DNA from: Lophium mytilinum
Taxonomy: Eukaryota; Ascomycota; Dothideomycetes; Mytilinidiales; Mytilinidiaceae
Direction of reading: 5' to 3'
DNA length: 64,000 bases
Assembly (NCBI GenBank): GCA_010093605.1
Contig: MU004188.1
Span: 1,818,983-1,882,982, forward strand
Shown here: positions 1-10,915 of the stretch, in pieces
Numbering within the stretch: the stretch's first letter is position 1
How the letters are laid out: each line of letters opens with the position of its first letter
The notes under the pieces: model-generated
Told to the model about the DNA's origin: nothing
What the model saw: only the letters and a program-made list of their open reading frames with translations
Databases searched by the model: none
Translations under genes and position numbers: made by a program

Positions 1-2070
1 GAGCAAGCAAAAGCTCATGGCGAGAAAGACAGTCACGAAAATGATTTCCAAAGCCCCATTTCAGCTGGACGAAAGGATAGGAAGACAGATCACATTGAAT
101 TCACATCGCAGCCCATGTCGTGGATGAACAAGGCTAAGGGATTCCATCCCTTGCGGTCAGAGGCCTCTACGCCGGGCTCGCCATCATCTATCGATAACCC
201 CCGCTTGCTCGAGACCGTCGAGGAAGCGATTCGGCGCCTAATTCTTCCCGAGTTGAACGCTCTGAAGGAAGAGCGACTAAAAGAGGAGCAACAGAACCAG
301 CAGAGTTCACAAGAAAGCGCGTATGATGGTGATCTGTCTACAAGCTCACTTGGGCCCTCGAGTAGGCGGCTCTCAATGGCTTCTGACATCTCAAGCTTAC
401 CGGCTTCAGAATCAGCACAAGCCCCGTTGATCAATGCTGCGTTATCAAGTCAATTAGCAACAGCTCGGACTCCCGAAGATATTAATACGGAGAGCTTTTT
501 CACGTCACATGCACTTAATGATGACAGCGATATTGAGGATTTCCTTCAAAAAGCAAGCACCTGGGGAAGCTTTCCACATAGTCGGATTTCGAAGTCTATC
601 TTGCCTCCACGTAACGGCGATTTGCCAGCTCCTGCTCTCCGCGAGCCGAGAGATGGTCTCTCTAATGAATATGTCAAGAACTTCTTTATCCGCAAAAAGG
701 TCTCAATTGATGAGAAAGGCTCGGTCAAAGATGCTTTCGGGAGGGTAGTCGGGAAAGCTGCGGAAGACGACGAAGGAGCCTGGTGGTCCTATGCAAGACG
801 GATGACAATGACACTGAACGGCGACGTGTTCGACGCTGATGGGGACCTCATTGGTGTCTGCGAAGTCCTCTCCGAAACGGCAAAAGAACGCACCGACGAA
901 GCCGGACAAAGCTCCACCACGTATAGCGATGCTCTTAACGAAGCCGAGAGCCTGATACTCGAGCCTCACGAATTCAAAGCCTTGGTGACGGACCGCAAGG
1001 ACATCGCAGCCGAATGCGGTCTCGACGTAGGCCACACAGTCCTCGATCGCTCCTCGCAAGACTCCCTGATCGTTTCCGGCTGCCTTGGTCATGGGTCTTT
1101 GGGCATCGTGGAGGAAGTGCGTAGACCAACGTTCAAGAGCTTTGTCCGAAAGCGGGTTCAGCTTCCATACCGCCAACGGAAAAGACGTCTACAGATTATC
1201 CAGGAAGAGGCGAAAGTACTGGAGGACCTGTGCCATCCACATATCGTTCAGATTATAGGATCCTATGAAGACCATACATACGGCAGTAAGCAATTTTATT
1301 GCCTGCTTATGTCGCCGGTTGGAGAGAGTGACCTTCAGGCCTTCATGGATGAGCTTGGAGCTCGTGAGCCAACAGAAGTGGAGATCCGCTGGTTGATGGA
1401 CTGGTTCCCATGCCTGACCTCTGCGTTAGCATACATGCACGATCAAGGGGTTCGGCATCAGGACATAAAGCCGTCGAATATCGTCCATCGAGGCTCACAG
1501 ATCTTTTTCACGGATTTCAGCTCCTCGTCGCGCTTCAAGATCGGCCACACCACCTCTACCGAGAACCCAGCTCGGACATCGGCCATGTACGCTGCCCCTG
1601 AAATGCTTGACTACCTACAGGATGATGGCACACTGAGCAAGCATGGTCGAGCTGCCGATATTTTCTCCCTAGGATGCGTCTTTTCGGAGATGGCGACAAT
1701 AATTGGACATAAGCTCGGTTTGAGGAAGTCCATCAATGAGTTTCAGGATTTCCTGCTAGCACTACCACATGGCCGACGTCAAAGCAACGCCTCAGACGTA
1801 GCCCGAGTCATGCTTACATACAGCCGAGTCACAGACAGGATCGCTCTATGGTTTGAGCAACAGGCAAACCTGAACGATGTCTTCAAAGGCGTAATCGCGC
1901 CGATGCTACGCCTTTCGCGGGAAGAGAGAACTGATGCGCATGAGGTAATGTATAATCTTTTCCAATTGGACGAAAATGTTTTCAGAGAAAGCAAGGGCAC
2001 AGAGTATCTCTGGAGCCCCTGCAACTGCCATCGACTGGGCGGAAATCTTGAAAAGGTTAACAGTGGTTGA
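1..2070 (+). CDS. Divergent Ser/Thr protein kinase with DUF3659-like module (5' end outside window)
   Basis: The frame is open from the first base, so the gene starts upstream; 689 residues are visible. The N-terminal part is Ser/Pro/Glu-rich. Residues about 237-285 hold two half-repeats of the type G-x-V-x-D-x-x-G-x-V-x-G, resembling the fungal DUF3659 repeat. A kinase domain follows from about residue 355: a glycine loop (GCLGHGSLG, about 361-369), a candidate ATP lysine (near 384), HQDIKPSN near 486, DFS near 505, an AAPE motif and DIFSLGCVFSEM. The catalytic loop is HQD rather than HRD, which is common in a fungal kinase family. The magnesium-loop DFG is DFS, which is unusual. It ends 24 bp before the convergent FAH gene. 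Kinase fold is well supported; activity and substrate are unknown. Confidence 0.8.
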   Translation, partial: EQAKAHGEKDSHENDFQSPISAGRKDRKTDHIEFTSQPMSWMNKAKGFHPLRSEASTPGSPSSIDNPRLLETVEEAIRRLILPELNALKEERLKEEQQNQQSSQESAYDGDLSTSSLGPSSRRLSMASDISSLPASESAQAPLINAALSSQLATARTPEDINTESFFTSHALNDDSDIEDFLQKASTWGSFPHSRISKSILPPRNGDLPAPALREPRDGLSNEYVKNFFIRKKVSIDEKGSVKDAFGRVVGKAAEDDEGAWWSYARRMTMTLNGDVFDADGDLIGVCEVLSETAKERTDEAGQSSTTYSDALNEAESLILEPHEFKALVTDRKDIAAECGLDVGHTVLDRSSQDSLIVSGCLGHGSLGIVEEVRRPTFKSFVRKRVQLPYRQRKRRLQIIQEEAKVLEDLCHPHIVQIIGSYEDHTYGSKQFYCLLMSPVGESDLQAFMDELGAREPTEVEIRWLMDWFPCLTSALAYMHDQGVRHQDIKPSNIVHRGSQIFFTDFSSSSRFKIGHTTSTENPARTSAMYAAPEMLDYLQDDGTLSKHGRAADIFSLGCVFSEMATIIGHKLGLRKSINEFQDFLLALPHGRRQSNASDVARVMLTYSRVTDRIALWFEQQANLNDVFKGVIAPMLRLSREERTDAHEVMYNLFQLDENVFRESKGTEYLWSPCNCHRLGGNLEKVNSG

Positions 2071-2094
2071 GAAGATTGTGAATTTGGTAGACGG

Positions 2095-3436
2095 CTACAA
2101 CTTTAAAGCTGGCTCGATAATGCCTACGCAGTCCCCAAAACCAACCAGAGCGCCATCGTCAGATCCACAGACTCCTGTGATGGTTACCTCATCTCCATCC
2201 TCGAGGAATCTCCGCTCTTCTTCTCCAGAAAGCTTGATGGAGACCTTCCCGTTTGCGGTTTGCTCGAGCAAGCTCCCTCGCTCTGATGGCTCCAACCCAC
2301 TTATAGTTCCAGAGCCCAAGAGGTCTCCAACTTGAAGAGGACAGCCGGTGATGGAGTGGTGCGTAAGCATTTGAGGAAATGACCATAAAAGATTTCGTGA
2401 ACTTGTCCTGCAAATAGTGCTGGACTGGCCGGATGATGCTATTTATGGTCAACACTGCCAAAGTCTTACGCCGTTAGCACCTACTTTTGAGATCAACTTG
2501 CAGCTTGATATCGTACACGCTCTCTGCATTCTTCTCTTGGAGATATGGCAGAATCTGGGTATCATTCTCTAGACCTTTCACCAGGAACGGCTCCAATGCA
2601 TCAGCCAGTACGACCCACGCACTGATCGAAGTCCCAAAGTTCTTCGCATTAAATGGTCCCAGGGGGACATACTCCCATGCCTGAACGTCTCTGGCTGACC
2701 AATCGTTCATCAGGACGACACCGAAGAGACTGTCTTGCGCTTTTGAGATTGGAACGGGCTCGCCCATGCGGTTTGCTCTGCAGACAAAGGCTCCAAGCTC
2801 CAACTCGATGTCCAGCTTTCGGCATGGCGAGAGACTCGGTAGCTTCTGTTCGGCAGCAGGGTTCTCCAGGATCTGGCCGTTTGGTCTACGTATCGGCGTC
2901 CCAGACACGACTACGGAAGAAGCACGGCCATGGTAACCAACGGGGAGATGTTTGTAATTCGGTTGCAAGGCATTTGCAGGGCCTCGGAATAGCACGCCTA
3001 CGTTGTACGCATGATTCAAGCCCGCGTAGAAGTCGGTGTAGTCTCCGATTTTGAAGGGCAGATGCGTCTGCACTTCTTTTAGGGGAAATATTGCTTGCTT
3101 CTGCAAGCTTGAATTGGTCTTGAGGACCTCTGGGTAGGGAGTGTCCTTGACAAAGACGCTCTGGATGTATTTGCGAACAACGGCGTGGATTGGTCGGCCT
3201 AATGTGGCAAAAGCATTGAGTGTAGGCTGCGAGAAGACAGCTTGGTGAGGCTGAATGGTAGAGAGGGCAGAGAAGCCATTGTTTGCCGCGAAGATGGCTA
3301 GGTCAAGGGCGTGGTTTCCAATAGCTATTGCAACGTGTGGTGTCGTTGATGAAGTACTAGATATGATGCCGAAGGGGATGTTGGCTAAAGAAAAGTGCGA
3401 ACCCCTTGGTATATCGAACCAGGAGTGGGAAGACAT
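2095..3436 (-). CDS. fahA: Fumarylacetoacetase (tyrosine/phenylacetate catabolism)
   Basis: Hydrolyses fumarylacetoacetate to fumarate and acetoacetate, the last step of tyrosine breakdown. Exons 3436-2485 and 2438-2095, with a 46-bp intron, give 431 aa, the normal family length. The intron was placed so that exon 2 reads STICRTSSRNLLWSFPQM, the family consensus before the conserved THHSITG block. The N-terminal SH3-like start (SHFSLANIPFG) is typical. Visible active-site elements are GDYTDFYAGLNHA with the catalytic His near 142, the metal acidic residues Asp132, Glu211 and Glu213 (ELEL), and NDWSARD near 245. Divergent from homogentisate dioxygenase across 479 bp, as in Aspergillus nidulans. 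Cytosolic. Confidence 0.95.
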
Positions 3437-3915
3437 GATGAGCGAGTATAGGATGAATACGGCGATTAGATTAGTGAATAAACATGCAACGAGCCGCGCA
3501 ATTCTTTACATCATTGCAACAAGGTTGCGGCCGGCGACTAGCGGCTGGCAGCGGAGGTGAGCGAGTGGGTCTGGAGCAGACTTGGTGTGGAGATGCCTGT
3601 GCAAATCACGGGCGGAAGCATTCCGTCGTCACACGGCCTGCTCAACTCCAGCTTCTTCTCCACCTTCCTCCCCCAGCGTCCGCCAGTAGCCGTCCGACGT
3701 GTGCTGTAGCTGCCACAACTGCGCTATGGCTACACGGCTTGTATCCGCGCCTCTTCCTGCCTACGACGACCCCCATACGCCCCTGCATCCTAGAAAACCG
3801 CTGGCTGGCCTGCTGAAGCACATATCTTTTGTCCGCAAGCGTCCCAGGCACCACATCCCCCTCACTGAAAGAAACCTGACGCAGTTCTTCAACCCGGACT
3901 ACTGCGACGAGCACG
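3437..3915. promoter_or_regulatory. Shared divergent promoter of fahA and hmgA
   Basis: These 479 bp separate the start codons of two oppositely transcribed genes of the same pathway, so the interval must hold both promoters. I see C/T-rich tracts near 3650-3680 but no TATA box or regulator site that I can name. Open frames here do not match a known family. Confidence 0.6.
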
Positions 3916-5389
3916 ATGCCTTCCACCCAGTTCGCCCTCAAAGAAAAATATCGATACCTGAATGGCTTCAACTCCTACCATGAGTATGGGCCGCCAAGCA
4001 TCGAGTTGCGTTCGGATCACTGATCGTGTGCAGGTCTGAAGCTATAGAGGGAGCTCTACCCGTCGGCGCCAACTCCCCACAGCAGCCCCCGTATGGCCTG
4101 TACGCAGAGAAGCTGTCTGGGACGGCCTTCACAGCTCCACGGCACGAGAACCAGCAGTCTTGGTTATATCGAATCCTGCCCTCCTCCGCGCATGCGCCGT
4201 ACGAAGCTCGAGAATCTGCTACATATAATACAAACCCGGAGAACAAGCCACATGAGAAGATCCACCACATCCCCAACCAGCTGCGATGGGATCCATTCGA
4301 CATGGACGAGACCGTCGACTGGGTCCATTCTTTGCATCTCGTCGCTGGAGCCGGAGACCCGACGATGAAGACTGGCATCGGCATCTTCATCTTCGCGGCT
4401 GGGAAAGACATGGATCCACATGAAGCCTTTTACTCCGCAGACGGCGACTTCCTCATCGTTCCCCAGCACGGCGTTCTAGACATCCAAACCGAGCTAGGCA
4501 GACTCCTTGTCCGGCCCAACGAAATATGCGTGATACCCCGCGGCATCAGATACCGAGTCACTCTCCCATACGGGCCAGTCCGCGGCTACATCCTCGAGCT
4601 CTACCAAGGCCACTTCCAGCTCCCGGAGCTCGGTCCCATCGGCTCAAACTGTCTCGCCAACGCGCGCGACTTCCAAACCCCCGTGGCTGCTTTCGACGAA
4701 GACACCAGCACGACATGGCACGTCCTCTCCAAATTCGCCGGCCACCTCTTCAGCGCAAAGCAATCACATACCCCGTTCGACGTCGTCGCCTGGCACGGGC
4801 TCTACTACCCCTACAAATACGACCTCGGCCGCTTCAACACCCTCGGCAGCATCTCCTACGACCACCCCGACCCCTCCATCTTCACGGTTCTCACCGCGCC
4901 GTCAGACCACCCCGGCACCGCGGTAGCGGACTTCGTCATCTTCCCCCCTCGATGGCTGGTAGCAGAAGATACGTTCCGGCCACCATGGTATCACAGGTCC
5001 GTAAAACTAACACCTAACCCCTTTTCCTAACACACTTGACTAACATGTATACTAGGAACACAATGTCCGAGTTCATGGGCCTCATCCACGGTCAATACGA
5101 CGCCAAAACCGGCGGCGGCTTCCAACCCGCCGGCGCGAGTCTGCACAACGTGATGAGCGCCCACGGGCCCGACGCCGCGACGCACTCGAAAGCGTCGAAC
5201 GCGGCGCTGCAGCCCGCGAAAGTCGGCGAGGGCAGCATGGCGTTTATGTTTGAGAGCTGCTACATGGTCGGCGTGACGGAGTGGGGGCTCAAGAAGTGCA
5301 GGAAGGTGCAAGAGGACTACAATGCTGAGAGTTGGGAGGGGTTGGAGGTGCGGTTTCGGAGGCCGGAGACAAGTGAAAACCCGGAGTAG
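3916..5389 (+). CDS. hmgA: Homogentisate 1,2-dioxygenase
   Basis: Opens the ring of homogentisate to maleylacetoacetate with a non-haem iron. Exons 3916-3983, 4034-4996 and 5056-5389 give 454 aa. Exon 1 encodes [19 protein letters not shown], the standard family start; the 50-bp intron joins SYHE to [16 protein letters not shown]. Family blocks are [16 protein letters not shown], the cupin stretch around [24 protein letters not shown], and [14 protein letters not shown] across intron 2, which carry the iron ligands. Divergent from fahA. Maleylacetoacetate isomerase, the third member of the A. nidulans cluster, is not in this window. A degenerate small repeat starts 8 bp after the stop. Confidence 0.95.
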
Positions 5390-5396
5390 TGGGTAC

Positions 5397-5438
5397 CAGC
5401 GACAATGTTATAAGGCTGGGTACATGGGTTCGCCACTG
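5397..5438 (-). repeat. Small dispersed repeat, copy D (41-42 bp core with CAGTG inverted ends)
   Basis: On the minus strand it starts CAGTGGCGAAC and ends CGCTG, 42 bp. The upstream flank (CTACCCCAAG) matches that of the copy at 54.6 kb (GGTCCCCAAG). It lies just after the hmgA stop, probably within that gene's 3' UTR or terminator region. Confidence 0.6.
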
Positions 5439-5465
5439 CTTGGGGTAGCCCAATAGGATGTCGTA

Positions 5466-6195
5466 GATCTGAAGGAGATGTAGAGGTTTAGATAGTGCAG
5501 ATTAGATTGCGTCTTGACTGGTTGGCTGTTCAGTAGCCAGGCTCCCCCCTACAGTGGCGTCCAGTGAGCAAGACTTGAGTCAAGCAGCGATGAATTTGTG
5601 TGCCCAGATTTATGATAAAGTCTGGGCACGCTGGTTTGACATTGCTTGAGGCACCTCCTCCTAATCTCAAAGATCTAAAGGTAATATAGAGGTTTAAGCA
5701 CTGTATATAGAGTGCCTCTTAACTAGATAGCTATCCAGCAGGCAGGCTCCCCCCTACAGTGGTGTTGGCTTAACAATAGTAAAGCTTGTTCAGTTGAAGA
5801 TGCGACATGAACTGTAATAGTCGACGCAATAAGAATCAGACTACCTCTTGACACAGTGGTCACCGACTAGCGGGGCCACCCCCTACAGTGGCGTCAAGTC
5901 AGCAATACTCTGCTAAGCAATAGCAGATCTGTGTGTCACAGGAAATCAAAGATCCAAAGGCGATGTAGAGTTCTAAGCAGTGCAGATTAGACTACCTTTA
6001 AACCAGATAGCCGTCTAGCAGCCAGGCTACCCCTCACAGTGGTGTTGGCTTAACAAGACTAGTGCTTGCTCAGTTGAATATGCGACTTAACATGTAATAT
6101 TTCGCGCAATGAGAATTAGACTACCTCTTAACACGGTGGTCACCGACTAGCGGGGCCACCCCCTACAGTGGCGTCAAGTAAGCAATATAGAAGCC
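5466..6195 (+). repeat. Tandem array of degenerate ~280-bp units
   Basis: Two clear direct units start at 5672 (GATCTAAAGGTAATATAGAG) and 5951 (GATCCAAAGGCGATGTAGAG), 279 bp apart. A shorter, more diverged unit starts at 5466. Each full unit contains CAGTGGTGTTGGCTTAAC, then a block ending GGGGCCACCCCCTACAGTGG and CGTCAAGT(C/A)AGCAATA. Many of the differences are C/T or G/A transitions, as expected of old repeats or repeat-induced point mutation. No protein is encoded. The array fills the interval between hmgA and CUS2. Confidence 0.75.
5585..5633 (+). repeat. Small dispersed repeat, copy E (diverged)
   Basis: Reads CAGCGATGAATTTGTGTGCC then CAGATTTATG, matching the middle of the other copies (TGTGCCCAGACTTATGG). 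The 3' part is diverged, forming a short hairpin CCCAGA...TCTGGG. It sits inside the repeat array. Confidence 0.45.
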
Positions 6196-6279
6196 AAGTA
6201 GTATCAATCTATATACTTAGACTTATGGCTTCATACTATACTTGCAATTAATGGACTTCATTGCTCAGATCATAATGCT

Positions 6280-7705
6280 CTACTCGGCATCCTCTTCAAG
6301 CTGGTCGCCGAATTTCGCCAACCGCGCCTCCTCCTCGGCGTCATCACGCTTTCCGATGGTCCGCCTGAACTTTTCGGTCCCGTCCGCGATAGAAGCCTTG
6401 ATGACACGGCGATCGAAGTTCCTACCATTCATGAGTTTGACGCATGCGTCAGCCGCTTCGACGCTGGAGAATCTGACAGTGGCGATCCCGTCCTGCTCGA
6501 GATCGAAGACGGTCACGTTGGCGACGGTGCCGAGGTCCTTGAATTTCTCCTCACACTCGTCCATAATGTCGGTCTTGATCTCTTTGAGCGCGTCTGGGTC
6601 CTCTGCAAGTCCCTCGAGCGTGAACATATTCGTCAGAACGACCATCTTGTCGTACTTGCTGGCCGCTTTTGGCTGTGGGGACTCTTCATCATCGTCCCAA
6701 TCCATCAGCTTCCTGTGAGATGTTAGACTTTTCTGGCTTGACCTGTAGTCTGAATTACGCACGCGTTCAGTTTCTCGAGATTCTTGACGATTCGGTTCTT
6801 CTCCTTGCCGACTTTGACAGTCTTCTTCTTTTGTTTCTTGTACTTGGTCTCCGCGACGGTGACGCGGATGATGCCGGGAGGGCCCTTCTGTCCGATACGG
6901 AAGTCAGACTCATCGGCCATTTCAATGGCCAACTGGACGGATTCTGGGCGGTGGTACACGATAAGGGCATCACCCTTGAAGTTGCCGTCGTCGTCGGTGT
7001 ACAGCTTGACCCGGGGATTTCCGGTCTCCGTAGAGAGAGCAATGACGCCGTAACGGGCGAATTCAGTCGAAATTTCTTCCTCAGTCGCATCAGGGGGAAG
7101 TCCTGTGACGTAGACCGCGCAGTTCGGCTTCTCCGCGCGCTCAGCCTTCTCAGCCTTCTTACGCTTGGCGCCCTGAAGTGGCAACATTGTTAGCTGCGAT
7201 GACAGTGTCTTGAGTGGACTGGGGTACTTACGGTCTCGTCGTTCTCCTCGCTCTTGCGCTTGTTTGGGGGGTTGTGGGTAAGAGCACTGTGGGACTCGCG
7301 GAGCTCGCGTAGCCCGTCCGACTCGACAGCATCTTGATACTGGCGGATACGCTCCGCGTCAATCAAGTCATCGGACGGATTCTCATGCTGGTATTGAGAA
7401 TAAAAATCTTCATCACCAAACTGTTCCTCCTCACCGGCCTGTGTTCAGGAAAGATTAAAATGCCGTCCAGAGAGAGCAGCGCGTTTCGCGTATCATAGAT
7501 GCATCATGCCGGTATCGGCTACACGGGATGCCAGTCTCTGACGAGGAGTACGTGCCTTGATAGTCCAACGGGCTGGATCTCCTCCGTACTCCCATTCTTC
7601 TCCATTCTCATCCTCGAGGCAATAGTTGCCTTGGATCTTGTCCCGGTAAACACGGACGTCGCTCTCGAATTCCTCAGCCGTGCGCGGGAAGGGTTTTACA
7701 ACCAT
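6280..7705 (-). CDS. CUS2: CUS2 / Tat-SF1 family splicing factor
   Basis: U2 snRNP-associated factor that in yeast helps prespliceosome formation with Prp5 and SF3b. Exons 7705-7523, 7438-7232, 7172-6763 and 6712-6280 give 410 aa. The first donor (7522) is less certain than the others. The N-terminus has an acidic/aromatic segment (LEDENGEEWEYGGDPARWT) typical of fungal orthologues. RRM1 spans roughly residues 140-230 (CAVYVTGLPPDATEEEIS). A short linker reaches LNAKLMDWDDDE, the conserved junction rebuilt across intron 3. The second, UHM-like RRM follows (KMVVLTNMFTLEGLAEDP through VKLMNGRNFDRRVI). The acidic tail is typical. Nuclear. Confidence 0.9.
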
Positions 7706-8094
7706 CCTGGAGAATGTCTGCTATTTCGTAGTATGCTGAAAGACCACGGACTGCGAGCTCTGGCTGGCCTTGATAGTGTTAGACTCAATGGGGGAATCTC
7801 TTTTGCACCTCGCTGTGCAGTTGTAAATGCTTAAGGATTTAATGTGTGTTTCTGGTGAGGTTGTGGTGGTTCAGAGGAAGCTGGACGCTCTAGGCAGGAT
7901 ATAAGGTTAGAATGTCGCCAAGGCGCTAGCTGGCTAGGTCAGCTGCTCATTGGCCACCTTCCTCGTGCACCTGTTATAGAAATCCGTACACTCGTTTACC
8001 ACTGTCTGAGGAGCCTCAGCGTATTTTCAGCGTTCCGAATCAGAGAAAAGTACAGCAGTTTGGACTACCAGTAAATTTGCGAGGCTGCTCCAGA

Positions 8095-8136
8095 CAGTGT
8101 CAACATGGTGTACACAGATTAATAGTGTATCCGCTG
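8095..8136 (+). repeat. Small dispersed repeat, copy F
   Basis: 42 bp from CAGTGTCAACATGGTGTACA to CCGCTG, preceded by CTGCTCCAGA. Aligns along its length with the cores at 8658, 22921 and 54636, mostly with transitions. Confidence 0.5.
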
Positions 8137-8527
8137 CCTGCGGCTTCTAATAGTACTTGGGGGCACCTCAAACAATGGTAGGAAAGTGTACGGATATCTA
8201 TGGCAAAGCACCTCACATCTAGTTGTCCCTTGGACCGTCGTGGCGCAACGCTCGGAATTTTTTGTTGAACACACTGTGTAAAGTGTCAGTCTGACACCGT
8301 TTGAGGTGGCCCACAAGGCTTTTAGTCTTCTCAAAACTGTCCTTTTCTAATCTCTTATAATGTACTACAGGACCCCAGGCGGTGCTAGGCTAGTGTATGA
8401 AAGGCCTAGAGGGCATGTATTGCTTAAGTATTTTGCTGCAGCTCTTATTACTTGAAGCTTTCTATTACTTGTACATATAGGCCATAAGTTTCTGCACACG
8501 GATACCACTACTTAATGGCCGCTTTTG

Positions 8528-8565
8528 CAACCTGGACGCCACTGTCAGGGGCGGCCCCATTGCGA
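8528..8565 (-). repeat. Solitary fragment of the 5.5-6.2 kb array unit
   Basis: On the minus strand it reads GGGGCCGCCCCTGACAGTGG then CGTCCAGG. This matches the array signature GGGGCCACCCCCTACAGTGG CGTC(A/C)AG, in inverted orientation about 2.4 kb away. Confidence 0.5.
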
Positions 8566-8657
8566 GGATTCCTCTTGGTTAAAAGGAGGCTTAGATCACG
8601 CAGTGCAAAACTGGACATGACACCTACGTCGTGGTCTCCCCACAGGGGCACTCCTGG

Positions 8658-8698
8658 CAGTGGCAACCGAGTGTGCACAGAGTTCTAGCCTGTTACTG
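8658..8698 (+). repeat. Small dispersed repeat, copy A
   Basis: 41 bp from CAGTGGCAACCGAGTGTGCA to GTTACTG. Same length and the same ends as the copies at 22921 and 54636. Confidence 0.65.
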
Positions 8699-9109
8699 TA
8701 TTCTTATCGATATCGTAGAGCTAAATGCAACGGGCAAGGGACTGAGACGGTCAAGCTCAAAGGAGAAGCATACTGGTAGAAATACATTCATTACAGGACG
8801 TGATTTTTGGTAAATCGCCCACCAAGATCTCTAGACATAGTTTGCGGCGGCATCCCAGAACCTGGCTCTGCCACTCAGGCAAACGATTGATCCAGAATGC
8901 TTCCCAGCGCGTGGACTAAGACAAGGAAATAGTTCGCAAGAGTAGTGGATCTTCTCAGAGATCGTTCAAACAAGTCTTTCGCAAATCTTTGCAGCCGCTC
9001 CATTACACAAAAGGTTTATCGCCGATACGCCTAGCACCCTACAGTTACATCCAAAACACCTGTAGAAGTGCACCCAAAAGAGCCGAAGGTTGAAGCGAAG
9101 TGCTCAATG

Positions 9110-10915
9110 CTAATGCTGGAGGAAATGGCCTGCGGAATCAACCGAGTCGTGATTCTTCTCGTGCTGTGGTCCGCCCGCCATGTTGTGTTGATCGTCCGAC
9201 TGCGACAAGTCATCTTCTTCATCGTCGGTGACCTTCACCTCGCGGGTGAGCTCGACGTAGTCATACTATTGCATGATTAGTGTCGGTTTGAGTAATTAAG
9301 GGGCACTAGAAGACTTACAGCAAATTCGCCAATCTCCACATCGTCAATACCAAGGATCTCTTCTTCTTCGGTAGCACGAAGTTTCAGAGCCGGCACAAAT
9401 TTTCCAATGCCGTCCAAGCAGCCCAGGATGATGCAGGTTCCGCCAAACGAGTAAACACCTCCAGAGATCGAGTCAGCTAGCTGGTAAGCGAGCTGAATCC
9501 AGTGGTGGTTCAACCAGCCACCGTCGATGTGGCTAAAGCCATCGAGATGCGCTATGTAGTCCCTACAGGGTGTTAGTGTTCTAATCCTTAAAGCCAATCG
9601 GAGTGTACATACGCAGCGAAGAAGGCAGTAAGGATGTTGCCAACGAAACCACCAACGGCATGAACAGCGAAGATGTCTAGAGCATCGTCACAACGAAGGA
9701 AGTACTTCAGCTTCGTAGCGTAGTTGCAAGCAATGCCACCGCAGACACCGTAGACGACCGCCGACCAGGCGGGGACGTAACCCGATCCCGGTGTGATTGC
9801 CACCAGTCCAGCTATCACCCCAGAGCAGAAGCCCACGGTAGACCACTTACGTTCCAGACGGTAATCGACCAAGCACCAAGTCATGCCACCAACACACGCA
9901 GCCAGGTTGGTGACAACGGCAGCCATGACAGCGCGGAGGTTGGCGGACAAGGCTGAACCGGCGTTGAAGCCGAACCACCCCACCCAGAGGAAAACAGTGC
10001 CGATGACGATGTGGGTGACGTTGTGCGGGCGGTAGTTGAGCTCCTGAGTACCATGGCCCCTCCTCTTTCCGAGCATGTAGGAGTAAGCCAGTGCCGCAGT
10101 GCCGGAGGAGATATGGACAGGGGTTCCTCCAGCAAAGTCCAGGCCGCCCATCTTGTACACCCAGCCCTGAGGATTCCAGGTCCAGCAGGCGATCGGGTCG
10201 TAGATGACAGTGGTCCAGACAAACATGTAGATGATACAGGGCAGCATTTTGCCGCGCTCGGCGACAGCACCAACAGCTAAAGCAACACTGCACATCTGCG
10301 GTTAGGTATGCCCGGTGCTTTTCTCAGAGGAAGAACCTACGTGATGGCGGCGAACATGCCCTGATACACAGCGAATAGCAAGTCGGGAATGCGGACGCTG
10401 CCGACGGAGGGGGCCGCGAGGACATCTTTGAAGCCGAAGTTATCTAGGGCTCCGATGTACTTTCCCGCCTTGTGGGAGAAAGTCAGGGAGTAGCCCCAGA
10501 AGAACCATTGGAAAGATACGACTGCAGTGGCCATGACGGACAGCCATAACAGTGACAAGGCGGACTTCCGCCTCGCCAGACCAGAGTAGAAGAAGCTGCA
10601 TTGAGTCAGATATGTGAGCTTGTGACTCTGAGAGCTGAGACTGCTCGGGGAGCTGCTTACCCAACACCTGGAATCATGAGCAAGACGAGTGCGGTGGAGG
10701 TTATCATCCATGCGATATCGCCCGCCTGTCATCACGAGTCAGCCACGGCAATTGAGGGGAATCACGCGAGCTTCGCGCTACAGCTGGAGAGGGCGTACAT
10801 TGTAGAACACGTTGAGGTCGTAGAGCAGCGAGTCGCCGCCGGTCGCGATGGAGCCATTGTTGAAGGGCTGGAGGGGAACATAGGGAAGAGGCTGGGGGTC
10901 TGTTGCTTCGGCCAT
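9110..10915 (-). CDS. Ammonium transporter, Mep2-like (Amt/Mep/Rh family)
   Basis: Plasma-membrane ammonium uptake channel/transporter. Six exons (10915-10799, 10725-10661, 10595-10341, 10287-9613, 9562-9319, 9265-9110) give 503 aa. Family blocks in order: GDIAWMITSTALVLLMIPGVGFFYSGL, interrupted by introns; VALAVGAVAERGKMLPC; the GGLDFAGGTPVHISSG signature with pore His near 204; GTVFLWVGWFGFNAGS; and AVHAVGGFVGN with the second pore His near 355. Having His at the first twin-His position fits the Mep2 type, whereas Mep1/3 types usually have Glu. This suggests, but does not prove, a transceptor role. The cytosolic tail is acidic (DDEEDD). Possible GATA sites lie about 0.8 kb upstream. Confidence 0.93.

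Larger units (their letters stand above)
7706..9109. other. Intergenic, repeat remnants
   Basis: 1.4 kb between the CUS2 start and the ammonium-transporter stop. The CUS2 promoter must lie at the left side. Three repeat remnants related to the 5.4-6.2 kb array are present (8095-8136, 8528-8565, 8658-8698). No convincing gene: the open frames are short and match nothing I know. Confidence 0.6.
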
